This document shows positions 1 through 7,081 of a DNA stretch of 64,000 nucleotides, piece by piece. This DNA is from Citrifermentans bremense (lineage in GTDB: Bacteria; Desulfobacterota; Desulfuromonadia; Geobacterales; Geobacteraceae). Position 1 is the first letter of the stretch. Each line of letters starts with the position of its first letter. Below the pieces are notes generated by a model. The model ran no database searches, was not told where the DNA came from, and saw nothing but the letters and a program-made list of their open reading frames with translations. The translations under genes and the position numbers were made by a program. The stretch lies in the NCBI RefSeq assembly GCF_014218275.1, contig NZ_AP023213.1, positions 4,026,954 to 4,090,953 on the forward strand. The letters are read 5' to 3'.

Positions 1-96
1 ACCATGATTGATGTATGGGTGGCGGACCTTATGGGCGATGGCAAAGCACAGAAGGCTATGAGTAGGAAATTCGGTTTGCAGCCGGTAGGGTCGTGA
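1..96 (+). CDS. C-terminal end of an unidentified protein (partial)
   Basis: An open frame enters from the left edge and stops with TGA at 94-96. Only about 31 residues are visible. The motif ADLMGDGKAQ has the spacing of a Ca-binding FG-GAP/VCBS-like loop (DxxGDGK), so the end of a beta-propeller-type repeat protein is possible. That is a guess from one short motif. A hairpin followed by a T-tract lies just downstream and fits the end of a transcription unit. Confidence 0.45.
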   Translation, partial: TMIDVWVADLMGDGKAQKAMSRKFGLQPVGS

Positions 97-104
97 TATG
101 GAGA

Positions 105-136
105 GGGTCTGTGTTGGGCACAGGTCCTTTTTTTTC
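105..136 (+). terminator. Rho-independent terminator after the partial gene
   Basis: A 9-bp stem (105-113 with 119-127, including two G-U pairs) with a 5-nt loop is followed by nine consecutive T. It lies 9 nt after the stop of the partial gene at the window start. Confidence 0.75.
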
Positions 137-197
137 TTTCATTTCATTTCGTGCTTAAAGGTTGTATAAGAGGTTGCACGGACGGATTAAGCATAAC

Positions 198-236
198 AAA
201 AGGGTTACAGCTAAAAGCCATAACCCTTTGTTTTTT
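198..236. terminator. Terminator-like hairpin beside tRNA-Ser
   Basis: The inverted repeat AAAAGGGTTA (198-207) / TAACCCTTTG (221-230) is followed by TTTTTT on the plus strand. Read on the minus strand it lies directly downstream of the tRNA-Ser gene with a shorter T-run. It may serve either strand. Confidence 0.6.
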
Positions 237-238
237 AA

Positions 239-326
239 TGGCGGAGAGATAGGGATTCGAACCCTAGGTACCTTTCGGTACACCTGATTTCGAGTCAGGC
301 ACCATCGACCACTCGGACATCTCTCC
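239..326 (-). tRNA. tRNA-Ser (anticodon CGA)
   Basis: The minus strand reads as a complete class II tRNA. The acceptor stem is GGAGAGA/TCTCTCC, the discriminator is G, and CCA is encoded at 239-241. The anticodon stem-loop carries the loop CTCGAAA, giving anticodon CGA, which reads UCG serine codons. The variable arm (TGTACCGAAAGGTACC) is long, as expected for serine. The T-loop is GGTTCGAATCC. Confidence 0.97.
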
Positions 327-422
327 GAATATTCCGCTTCCCGCTCTTTGCAGAGCGTCGAAAAGATATACCTTATTTTGATTTGAAATTCAAGCCCTGG
401 TTTTCCGCCTCCTGGCTCTCTA

Positions 423-683
423 TCAATAGGTGAGCCCTGCGTAAAAATCCTGCAGAAACTGACGCTGGGTCTTGGTCATGACTCCGCGCGTGTCTATCTC
501 TGACAATATGCGCCAAATGATTCCCAGTTCGCTGTAAACACGCAAGACCGCTGACAGCTTGTGCCGGGCAGATTCTTCCGTTGCTATGGTCGCTTGCAGC
601 AACTCTTCGGTATAGGCTGCAAGTCTCGTGATTTCGTGATGTGTTGCCATGACGGCAATAGGGGTTATTTCGTCTGTCTGCAT
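423..683 (-). CDS. Small helical hypothetical protein (86 aa)
   Basis: I do not recognise this protein. It is predicted to be soluble and largely alpha-helical, with no signal peptide or membrane segment. The start is supported by AAGAAGG about 7 nt upstream of the ATG. A longer frame over the same bases in another register looks like a shadow because its composition is arginine-rich and it lacks a ribosome site. It stands alone between tRNA-Ser and tadA on the same strand. Confidence 0.6.
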   Translation of the reverse strand: MQTDEITPIAVMATHHEITRLAAYTEELLQATIATEESARHKLSAVLRVYSELGIIWRILSEIDTRGVMTKTQRQFLQDFYAGLTY

Positions 684-747
684 AGGCGCCCTTCTTCAAG
701 CTAAAAAATTCTTCCGTCTTTCCTATTCGGCAGGGACAAAAGAATAT

Positions 748-1248
748 TTAAGGCTTTTCGAGGTTGGGCGAGGGGGTTTTTACGTTCTTTTTTTTGGCCC
801 TAAGTTCGGCAAAAAAGCGGGACAGCATGGATGAGGTTTCCTCCCCCCGCACGCCGGGGGTGAGAACGACGCTATGGTTCAGCCTCTTGTCGTCGGAAAG
901 GTCGTAGAGAGAGCCGGCGGCGCCTCCTTTGGGGTCGTAGCTCCCGAAAACGACCCGGTCCAGGCGGGAAAGGATGACAGCTCCCATGCACATGGTGCAG
1001 GGCTCCAGGGTCACGTATAAGGTCGCACCGGTGAGGCGCCAACTGGAAAGCTTCTTTGCAGCCTTGCGGATGGCGATCATCTCGGCGTGCGCCGCCGGGT
1101 CCTGCTTGCTCTCCCGAAGGTTGTGCCCGCGTGAGATCACGACGCCGTCCTTTACCACCACGGCGCCTATCGGGACCTCGCCTATCGCCTCGGCCCTTCT
1201 CGCCTGCGCTATTGCCTTTCCCATCCAGTAATGATCGTCTTTTTGCAT
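748..1248 (-). CDS. tadA: tRNA-specific adenosine deaminase TadA
   Basis: TadA converts the wobble adenosine of tRNA-Arg(ACG) to inosine in the cytoplasm. The cytidine-deaminase fold signature is complete: the zinc ligand and proton shuttle HAE (AAHAEMIAI), then PCTMC with the two zinc cysteines. The 166-aa length matches the family. I chose the ATG at 1248 because AAAGGA precedes it by 5 nt; an in-frame ATG at 1266 is less well supported. The Lys/Pro-rich C-terminal tail is not part of the conserved fold. Confidence 0.95.
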   Translation of the reverse strand: MQKDDHYWMGKAIAQARRAEAIGEVPIGAVVVKDGVVISRGHNLRESKQDPAAHAEMIAIRKAAKKLSSWRLTGATLYVTLEPCTMCMGAVILSRLDRVVFGSYDPKGGAAGSLYDLSDDKRLNHSVVLTPGVRGEETSSMLSRFFAELRAKKKNVKTPSPNLEKP

Positions 1249-1319
1249 CTTGTTCCTTTGCTGCATAGTAGCTCAATTCTAGCTGGACTTCTGCGAGGTT
1301 AGCGGCAGATCTCAGAGTC

Positions 1320-1396
1320 AAATCCCCCCTGCCCCCCTCCCGCCTTCGCGGACCGAAGCGCTACGGCGCGCAGAGCTGTCGCAAAGGGGGGAACGT
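1320..1396. repeat. C6/G6 intergenic hairpin element with a loop insertion
   Basis: The left arm (C-runs at 1323-1340) and right arm (GCAAAGGGGGGAACG, 1381-1395) match the compact element at 5770-5806. Here about 38 extra bases sit in the loop, and these contain their own small hairpin CTTCG-CGGAC-CGAAG. The element lies between nikR and tadA. No coding potential is seen. Confidence 0.7.
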
Positions 1397-1469
1397 AATT
1401 GCACCGTTCGCAGGGGGCGCGATAGCCGCGCCTTGGGAAAGTGCCATTGTTGGCGGAGATTCTTGCTCG

Positions 1470-1889
1470 TCAGTGCAGCCCTTCTCCGGTGGTGGTCATG
1501 ACCAGCTTGCCATGCTTCACTCCCTTGACACCTATCAGCTCGTCGGCAATCCTGCGCACGTCTCGCGCCTTGCCACGCACCACCAGCACTTCGAGACAGT
1601 TGTGGGCGTCGAGATGGACGTGCAGCGCGGATATGATCTGGTCGTGATACGCGTGCTGGTGCTCGGTCAGCTTGTCGGAAAGATCGCGGACGTGGTGGTT
1701 GTAGACGAGGGTCACGGTGCCGACCCCTTCCTTTTCCCCTTCCTCCCAGTCGAGCTCCACCTGAGCCGCTCGGATCAGGTCGCGGATCGCCTCGGAGCGG
1801 TTGGCGTAACCTTTCTGCTCGATGAGCCTGTCGAAGCTCTCCAGCAACTGGTCGTCCATGGAGATGCCAAACCTTACTGTCTCACCCAT
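1470..1889 (-). CDS. nikR: Nickel-responsive regulator NikR family
   Basis: This is a ribbon-helix-helix repressor with a C-terminal ACT-like nickel-binding domain, 139 aa as is typical. Residues 1-50 ([20 protein letters not shown]...) form the DNA-binding part. The nickel site [11 protein letters not shown] carries the expected two His and one Cys, and an upstream His cluster (EHQHAYHD) supplies the fourth ligand. The ATG at 1889 has GGAGAGG about 5 nt upstream; an open frame 26 codons longer lacks support. No nickel transporter gene lies nearby, so its targets are probably elsewhere. The larB/larC nickel-cofactor genes are 18 kb away. Confidence 0.93.
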   Translation of the reverse strand: MGETVRFGISMDDQLLESFDRLIEQKGYANRSEAIRDLIRAAQVELDWEEGEKEGVGTVTLVYNHHVRDLSDKLTEHQHAYHDQIISALHVHLDAHNCLEVLVVRGKARDVRRIADELIGVKGVKHGKLVMTTTGEGLH

Positions 1890-1962
1890 ACATACCTCTC
1901 CTTCCCCAAAAGGTGCCCCACTATACGTGAAACAGCTTCCGGAGTCAAAAACCGTAAGGCGG

Positions 1963-2043
1963 AACACAGAGGTCTCGGAGGTACACGGAGGACACGGAGG
2001 TTTTGTTTTTCCTCTGTGACCCTCTGTGTCCTCTGTGGTGAAC
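1963..2043. repeat. CACAGAGG-word imperfect palindrome
   Basis: The left arm (1965-2000) is built from CACAGAGG, CTCGGAGG and CACGGAGG words. The right arm (2011-2042) is their complement (CCTCTGTG units). They are separated by a T-rich loop. Other copies of the same word family occur at 43305-43334 and 49731-49880. The element sits between nikR and the SDR gene. Confidence 0.8.
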
Positions 2044-2059
2044 GATTTGGGGTTTTATA

Positions 2060-2947
2060 CTAGGGCTTGAGGTAGCTGCGGATGCCAGGTTCGAGGCGGG
2101 TCGGTTGGAAGGTGAACACCCTGCGCCAGCCGCCGTCACAGATGTTACCTTGAACCAGCATGGTGATCTGGTCGGAGGTGACGGGGAAGAAGGGAAAGCC
2201 CTCGAAAAGCGGCACCACCATGCGCATCAGCGCCAGCGGATTCTTGATTTTAAGCACACGGCTCTTTCCCATAACCCGCCCTATGGTGTCGAGGAGCTCG
2301 TTGTAGCTCAACCGGTCGGTGCCGCAGAGCTCGAAGGTCTCGCCTATGGTCTCCGGCTTCTCCAGGGCCTCGGCGAAGCAGCGCGCCACGTCGTCCCCGG
2401 CTATGGGCTGCAGCTGGTATTCGCCGTCGCCTATGACCGGCATGGCCGGCAAGACCCTGAGGAGTCCGGCCAGCTGGTTGATGAAGTCGTCTTTCGGACC
2501 GAAGATGATGGAGGGACGGAAGATGGTGTAGTCGAGGCCGGAGGCGCGCACCGCCTCTTCCGCCTCGAACTTGCTTTGGAAATATCGTGCTTCGCTGTTG
2601 GCGCGGGTGCCGAGGGCGGACATCTGGAGGTGGCGCTTGACGCCGTTTTTCTCCGCAGCCTGGAGGATGTTGCGGGTGGCTTCGACGTGAAGCCGCTGAA
2701 AGGTGATGCCGCGCCCGGGGAATTCGCGGATGATGCCGATCAGGTTGATGGTGGCGTCGCATCCCTTGACGGCGTCGACCAGGCTCTCGGCAACGGTTGC
2801 GTCACCCTCGATCTCCTCTATGCCGGCGACCTTTTCGCCCGCCCCTTTGCGGTGCACCAAAAGCCGTATGCTGTGGCCGCGTTGAAGCAGGGCCTGTCTC
2901 ACGTGCCCCCCCACAAAGCCGGTTCCGCCGGCCAGAAATACTCTCAT
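2060..2947 (-). CDS. NDUFA9-like atypical SDR / NAD(P)-binding protein
   Basis: The N-terminal Rossmann motif GGTGFVGG is followed by an extended/atypical SDR fold of 295 aa. It resembles the complex I accessory subunit NDUFA9 (NmrA-like, atypical SDR5). Features include NLIGIIREF after the second strand, a YFQSKFEAEEAV segment in the position of the YxxxK pair, and FRPSIIFGP. The start has GGGAGGGG just upstream. The bacterial substrate is unknown. No NADH dehydrogenase genes lie nearby, so a complex I role cannot be inferred here. Confidence 0.85.
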   Translation of the reverse strand: MRVFLAGGTGFVGGHVRQALLQRGHSIRLLVHRKGAGEKVAGIEEIEGDATVAESLVDAVKGCDATINLIGIIREFPGRGITFQRLHVEATRNILQAAEKNGVKRHLQMSALGTRANSEARYFQSKFEAEEAVRASGLDYTIFRPSIIFGPKDDFINQLAGLLRVLPAMPVIGDGEYQLQPIAGDDVARCFAEALEKPETIGETFELCGTDRLSYNELLDTIGRVMGKSRVLKIKNPLALMRMVVPLFEGFPFFPVTSDQITMLVQGNICDGGWRRVFTFQPTRLEPGIRSYLKP

Positions 2948-3097
2948 AGCCCCTCCCTTTGAAGCCTTTTCCGCAGCCCCAAGTGTATCAAAAAGTTGTC
3001 CAAAACTCCATTGAGCGGCTTATCGTATACAAATACTTGTGCTCAAGTGCGTCTTGTGTTAAAAACCTTTCAAATCACACGCTAGAGGAGACGATCC

Positions 3098-3574
3098 ATG
3101 GCTGAACAGGGCGATGTTTGTTACACATTTGAAGCCGCTATAGATATGGCCACCAAAATGGAAGACGAGGGGTTCAGGGCTTACCTGTCCGCGCTTCGCA
3201 TAGTGAAGGACAAGGCAGCCCGCGAGATCTTCAAGGAAGCAGCGCTGGACGAACTTGAGCACAAACATCAGCTGGAAAAGACATTGATAGACGGCGAGAT
3301 GAAAGGGGGAGAGAGTCTGCACCAGCCGGTGCCGACCATGAACCTCGATTACGTGCTTGCCAAGCGCGAACTCCGCCCCGAATCCGACGCGCGCGAGGCG
3401 CTGGCCTACGCCATCCACCTGGAGAAAGGGTCGATCGACTTCTACCAGAGGATGTCCAAGGGGTGCGAAGGGGCTCCCATGTCGGCGCTCTTCAAGAAGA
3501 TGCTGGCTGACGAGTCGCGCCACCTGCAGGAGCTTGAGGACCTGTACGAGCGCCACTTCATGGCTGAGAACTAA
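3098..3574 (+). CDS. Ferritin-like (rubrerythrin-type) diiron protein
   Basis: The protein has 158 residues with the two-part glutamate/ExxH pattern of the rubrerythrin ferritin-like domain: a helix with MEDEGFRAYL, DELEHKHQLE, then LEKGSIDFYQRM and DESRHLQELEDLYE. There is no C-terminal rubredoxin CxxC module, so it is an erythrin-like protein rather than full rubrerythrin. Likely roles are peroxide reduction or iron handling in this anaerobe; the exact activity is inference. GAGGAGA lies before the ATG. It is monocistronic, followed by a strong terminator. Confidence 0.85.
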   Translation: MAEQGDVCYTFEAAIDMATKMEDEGFRAYLSALRIVKDKAAREIFKEAALDELEHKHQLEKTLIDGEMKGGESLHQPVPTMNLDYVLAKRELRPESDAREALAYAIHLEKGSIDFYQRMSKGCEGAPMSALFKKMLADESRHLQELEDLYERHFMAEN

Positions 3575-3602
3575 AAGTACTAAGCTGCTTACTTGAGGGA
3601 TG

Positions 3603-3638
3603 AAAAAACCCCTCCTCGTTGCCGGGGAGGGGTTTTTT
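3603..3638. terminator. Strong bidirectional terminator
   Basis: A perfect 13-bp stem (AAAAAACCCCTCC at 3603-3615 with GGAGGGGTTTTTT at 3626-3638) has a 10-nt loop. T-runs follow on both strands. It separates the converging ferritin-like gene and the FKBP gene. Confidence 0.9.
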
Positions 3639-3662
3639 GTGTCTAACGTGAACCGCCTGCCG

Positions 3663-4115
3663 CTAGAGGATTTCCACCAGCTTCAGCTCGAAGTTCAGGG
3701 GCTGGCCTGCCAGCGGGTGGTTGGCGTCGATGGAGATGGTTTCGTCGGTCACTTCGACCACCAGCACGCTGAACACCTGGCCGTCCTCCTGGGTCACCTC
3801 GAGCTGCTGCCCGACCTCAGGCTTCATGTCGGGGGGAAGATCGCCGCGGGGAACCACCGCAACCATCTCCTCGATCCTCTCGCCGTAGGCATCCGCAACC
3901 GGGATGTGTACGGTCTTGCTTTCGCCGACGGAGAGACCTTTTACCCCAGCCTCGAATCCAGGAATGACTTCCCCCTGTCCGATAGTGAACTCGATCGGGC
4001 CATGCCCGCAGCCGCAATCGTCCTCAGCGCATTCGGAGGAATCGAAAATGGAGCCGTCATCGAGCCTCCCTGTATAATGGACCTTTACGCGGTCCCCTTC
4101 TTTAGCCTGTGCCAT
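3663..4115 (-). CDS. SlyD-type FKBP peptidyl-prolyl isomerase
   Basis: This is a cytoplasmic FKBP-type prolyl isomerase/chaperone of 150 aa. The FKBP half (VKVHYTGRLDDGSIFDSS, then GQGEVIPGFEAGVKGL) is followed by the SlyD insert-in-flap domain and the hallmark end DANHPLAGQPLNFELKLVEI. The His-rich metal-binding tail of E. coli SlyD is absent. Instead, residues 29-39 form an acidic Cys/His insertion (CAEDDCGCGHG) inside the FKBP domain. GAGGTGG precedes the ATG. Confidence 0.92.
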   Translation of the reverse strand: MAQAKEGDRVKVHYTGRLDDGSIFDSSECAEDDCGCGHGPIEFTIGQGEVIPGFEAGVKGLSVGESKTVHIPVADAYGERIEEMVAVVPRGDLPPDMKPEVGQQLEVTQEDGQVFSVLVVEVTDETISIDANHPLAGQPLNFELKLVEIL

Positions 4116-4271
4116 AACGCCACCTCTTGATTATTTTGGACAACAAGTCATGAACGATAACAGACCGAAGGGCAATTATCCACACTAAATTTGCGGATAA
4201 ACCCGCGGATCTGTCCCTTCACGGCGAAAACGGGCCGTTTTTTAACGATTAGAGAACGTTAAGCATCACCT

Positions 4272-4307
4272 CCCCTGCAGCTCAAATTCCTTCACTTCCT
4301 GCAGGGG
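4272..4307. promoter_or_regulatory. Inverted repeat upstream of the NUDIX-rluA operon
   Basis: The repeat CCCCTGCAG (4272-4280) / CTGCAGGGG (4299-4307) has an 18-nt spacer and ends 27 nt before the NUDIX start. It could be an operator or a 5' leader hairpin. There is no T-run, so termination is unlikely. The function is not known. Confidence 0.35.
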
Positions 4308-4334
4308 AAATGGTATTTAACTTCGGGGGGTACT

Positions 4335-4856
4335 ATGGAGACAAAAAACAGGTCAGTGCTCTTCAACGGCTTGGTTGTGGGCATCGAACAGATGGACGTC
4401 TTGATCGGGGAGCAGGGGTGGTATACCTACCAGGTGGTGCGCCATCCGGGCGGGGCGGCGGTGTTGCCGCTGCACGCCGACGGCTCCGTGACGCTGATCA
4501 GGCAACTGCGCCCGGCGATAAACGACTTCCTGATGGAGATCCCCGCCGGCCGCCTCTCCAAGGGGGAGGACCCGGCGGCTTGCGCGACGCGCGAATTGAT
4601 CGAGGAGACCGGTTTGAGGGCCGACAAGTTCACCCCGCTCGGTATCCTGCATCCCTCGCCTGGGGTGTTCGACGAGGTGGTCCACCTCTATCTCGCCACA
4701 GGACTCGCAGAGGGGGAGGCGGAGCCTGAAGATTACGAGGATATCTCCAGCATCAGGATACCTCTCGCAAAGGCGCTGGAAATGGCGGCCGACGGGAGCA
4801 TCACTGACGGGAAGACGATAGCGGCGCTGCTGCGTGCGCAAAGGCATATTGGATGA
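4335..4856 (+). CDS. NUDIX hydrolase, ADP-ribose pyrophosphatase type
   Basis: The full NUDIX box Gx5Ex7REUxEExGU is present (GRLSKGEDPAACATRELIEE followed by TGL), about residues 76-98. A preceding RQLRPAINDFLMEIPAG segment is typical of ADP-ribose/nucleoside-diphosphate-sugar pyrophosphatases. The length is 173 aa. It is expected to cleave ADP-ribose to AMP and ribose-5-phosphate; the substrate is inferred from subfamily resemblance. The stop overlaps the rluA-family start by 4 nt, so the two are translationally coupled. Confidence 0.9.
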   Translation: METKNRSVLFNGLVVGIEQMDVLIGEQGWYTYQVVRHPGGAAVLPLHADGSVTLIRQLRPAINDFLMEIPAGRLSKGEDPAACATRELIEETGLRADKFTPLGILHPSPGVFDEVVHLYLATGLAEGEAEPEDYEDISSIRIPLAKALEMAADGSITDGKTIAALLRAQRHIG

Positions 4857-5746
4857 TACTGACAGCAAGGGTTGATGCAGAACTGGCAGGGACACGGCTG
4901 GACGATGCGGCGAAATCACTTTTTCCGCAGTATTCGAAGGGTGAGATCCGGCGCATCATCGACTGGGGGGGATGTTACCTCTCCCAGACGCTGGTGCGGG
5001 TAGCCTCGCGCACCGTGAAAGAGGGGGAAGAAATCGCCCTCGGCATCATGGAGGCTGAGCGCTGCATCGAGCTTGTCTATAAAAAGGAAGAGCTTCTCTA
5101 CGAGGACAAGGATTTCCTCGCAGTCTACAAGGCGGCAGGCTTCAACAGCCAGCGCACGCCGTACCAGCTGAAGGGGACGGTGGAGTACGCGGTGGAATGC
5201 TACATGAAGAGCATCGGGCTCAGGGATCCCTCGCGCGTGGTGCACAGGCTGGACCGCGGCACCAGCGGGGTGATGTTTTTCCCCAAGCACAAGCAGGCCG
5301 CGACCCTGATCTCCAACCTGCTCAAGGACGGGAAGGTGCAGAAGACCTACTGGGCGCTCGTTTCCGGTTCTCCGGACCAGCAGAACTGGAAGGTGGACGC
5401 GCCGCTTGGGAAGGTGAGCAAGTTCAAGTACGGTGTCGCCTTGAACGGGAAGCCTGCCAAGACGGTTTTCCGGGTAGTCGGCGAGGGGGCGGGGGTGGCC
5501 GCGGTCGAGGCGAAGCCCTTGACCGGGCGCACGCACCAGATCCGCGTGCACCTGGCCCACTCCGGATTCCCCATCATCGGTGACGAGGCCTACGGCGGCA
5601 TCCCTGCAGCAAGGATGATGCTGCACTGCCGCGGCATGCGCTTCACCAATGCGCGAGGGAAGGTGATCGAGGCGTTCGCCCCAATTGACGCAGAGTTCGA
5701 AGCGGCGGCAAGGGAAGGGATCTGGAAAGAGAGCGCGGAACCGTAG
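4853..5746 (+). CDS. RluA-family pseudouridine synthase
   Basis: This enzyme isomerises uridine to pseudouridine in rRNA or tRNA. The catalytic-loop motif HRLDRGTSGV contains the nucleophilic Asp. Downstream TGRTHQIRVHLAH and GDEAYGG are the conserved RluA-family motifs. An S4-like RNA-binding segment (TRLDDAAKSLFP...) occupies the N-terminus. The length is 297 aa. The target position cannot be assigned (RluA/C/D paralogues). A diverged copy of its last 20-25 codons lies downstream at 5821-5919. Confidence 0.92.
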   Translation: MILTARVDAELAGTRLDDAAKSLFPQYSKGEIRRIIDWGGCYLSQTLVRVASRTVKEGEEIALGIMEAERCIELVYKKEELLYEDKDFLAVYKAAGFNSQRTPYQLKGTVEYAVECYMKSIGLRDPSRVVHRLDRGTSGVMFFPKHKQAATLISNLLKDGKVQKTYWALVSGSPDQQNWKVDAPLGKVSKFKYGVALNGKPAKTVFRVVGEGAGVAAVEAKPLTGRTHQIRVHLAHSGFPIIGDEAYGGIPAARMMLHCRGMRFTNARGKVIEAFAPIDAEFEAAAREGIWKESAEP

Positions 5747-5769
5747 GGGAGAAATCCGCTTGCAAGGCA

Positions 5770-5806
5770 AATCCCCCCTGTCCCCCCTTCGCAAAGGGGG
5801 GAACGT
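5770..5806. repeat. Compact C6/G6 hairpin element
   Basis: The sequence TCCCCCCTTC-GCAAAGGGGGGA forms a strong hairpin, preceded by a second C6 run. It is the short form of the element at 1320-1396. It lies exactly between the rluA-family gene and the duplicated 3' fragment of that gene. Confidence 0.8.
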
Positions 5807-5820
5807 GAGTGCTCCTGCAG

Positions 5821-5919
5821 GACTTCGCCCCCATTGACTCCCTCTTCAGGGAGGCTGCATCTGAAGGGATCTGGGAGGAGAGCAGGATTGGTTCACATTT
5901 GAAGGAAGATCAACTATAG
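5821..5919 (+). pseudogene. Diverged duplicate of the 3' end of the RluA-family gene
   Basis: This stretch translates, without a start codon, to a 32-residue tail beginning DFAPIDSLFREAASEGIWEE and ends with TAG at 5917-5919. The true gene ends AFAPIDAEFEAAAREGIWKE. The two tails align over more than 20 residues, with clear nucleotide similarity. This is either a partial tandem duplication or the displaced original 3' end, with a C6/G6 repeat between the copies. The ribosome site of the next gene begins 1-2 nt after its stop. Confidence 0.75.
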
Positions 5920-5931
5920 CGGAGGTAGTGA

Positions 5932-6378
5932 ATGAAGAAGAAATTGCTCTTGTTATTGGTGCCGGCGGTTTTGATCATTGCCGGCGCGTTCGGGGTCTGG
6001 GCCAGCGAGAAGACCGCGACTCAGCCTGGGTGCAGCAAATGCGTGAAAGCCGAGAAAGCTCCGGCCCAAGTCCAGCCGGGTTGCGCGAAGTGCGCGAAAA
6101 CGAACGCTGCTGACGGGGAAGCCGCTGCGCCGTGCCCCAAATGCGCCAACTGCGCTAAGGCGGCGGACTGCCCGAAGACGCCGGATTGCCCGAATTGCCC
6201 GAAGGCGAACGGCGCCGATTTGAAAGCGGCACCGGGTTGCGCCAACTGCCCCAAGATGAAGGATGCAGCGGCAGTCCCCCCGGCTGGATGCGACAAGTGC
6301 GCGAAGCTGAAGCAGCCGGCGGAACAGCCTGCACAGAAGCCCTGCTGCAACAAGGGCAACAAGTACCAGCCGCTTTAA
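5932..6378 (+). CDS. Exported cysteine-rich CxxC-repeat protein
   Basis: The 148-aa protein starts with a clear signal peptide (MKKKLLLLLVPAVLIIAGAF, cut near WAS/EK). The mature part is low-complexity and rich in Ala, Pro, Lys and Cys. It has about eight CxxC-type units (GCSKC, GCAKC, PCPKCANC, DCPNCPK, GCANCPK, GCDKC) and ends with PCCNK. No CxxCH occurs, so it is not a c-type cytochrome. A periplasmic metal-binding or thiol-buffer role is plausible, but I do not recognise the family. GGAGG lies 7 nt before the ATG. Confidence 0.8.
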   Translation: MKKKLLLLLVPAVLIIAGAFGVWASEKTATQPGCSKCVKAEKAPAQVQPGCAKCAKTNAADGEAAAPCPKCANCAKAADCPKTPDCPNCPKANGADLKAAPGCANCPKMKDAAAVPPAGCDKCAKLKQPAEQPAQKPCCNKGNKYQPL

Positions 6379-6385
6379 CCAAGCT

Positions 6386-7066
6386 TCACGCCAGCGGCCA
6401 TTTGCTGGTGTGAGGATCAAACTCCGGCTCGGCAGCGGAGTCGGAACCGCCAACAAGGAGCGCCCGAACGGGCGCTCCGTCCCCGCCTTTCAGCTTCAGC
6501 GGCAGACAGATGAGCTGGTAGTGCCCCGCCTTGATCCCTTCCAGGTTCAACCCCTCGATCACAAGGATGCCGTCTTCCAGCAGCGTGCGGTGCACGTCCC
6601 CCTTGCCGTGGAACCCCTCGATGGAGAGATAGTCTATCCCCACGAGCCTTACCCCTGCATCGCGCAGGTACTGCGCGCCTTCCTTGCTGAGGGCTGCGTA
6701 CCCTTCGGAAAACTCTTTTTGCTGCCAGAGCTTCGAGTTGTCGGTCTTCAGCAGCAGCCGCTCTTCCCCTTCGATCCGGAATTTCTCCAGTTCCTGGCGC
6801 CCGATTTCCTTGGCCCCCAGGATCTCCAGCACCAGCGCCTTACCGATCACGGTTTCCAGCGCGATCTCGTCGACCGTGGTCCCGGCGTCGTCAAAATGAA
6901 AAGGGGCGTCCATGTGGGTGCCGCTGTGGCTTCCCATGCTGATGCGGGAGACGTTGGCGGAATCGCCTTGGGAGATGCGGCTGAAGGGTTCGATGTTGAT
7001 GCCGGGGTCGCCTGGGTAGATGGGGAGATCGCTGGAGAGGGAAACAGTAATGTCGTGGATTCGCAT
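6386..7066 (-). CDS. Cyclase-family metal-dependent hydrolase (kynurenine formamidase-like)
   Basis: The protein has 226 aa with the family signature HSGTHMDAPFHF (metal-binding HxxTHxDxPxHF pattern). LPIYPGDPGI is near the N-terminus and RLVGIDYLSIE is central. Members hydrolyse formamide or lactam-type bonds (KynB, isatin hydrolase). No tryptophan-degradation genes are adjacent, so the substrate is unknown. The ATG at 7066 is preceded by GGAGG at 5-nt spacing; the GTG at 7072 is less likely. It converges on the CxxC-protein gene with only 7 nt between stops. Confidence 0.88.
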   Translation of the reverse strand: MRIHDITVSLSSDLPIYPGDPGINIEPFSRISQGDSANVSRISMGSHSGTHMDAPFHFDDAGTTVDEIALETVIGKALVLEILGAKEIGRQELEKFRIEGEERLLLKTDNSKLWQQKEFSEGYAALSKEGAQYLRDAGVRLVGIDYLSIEGFHGKGDVHRTLLEDGILVIEGLNLEGIKAGHYQLICLPLKLKGGDGAPVRALLVGGSDSAAEPEFDPHTSKWPLA

Positions 7067-7081
7067 CGGCACCTCCGTCTG

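Noticed and set aside
1890-1967. 26-residue N-terminal extension of NikR
   Set aside because: The ribosome site and NikR family length both point to the ATG at 1889.
5932-6378. Multiheme c-type cytochrome
   Set aside because: Many CxxC motifs are present but none is followed by His, so no heme attachment site exists.
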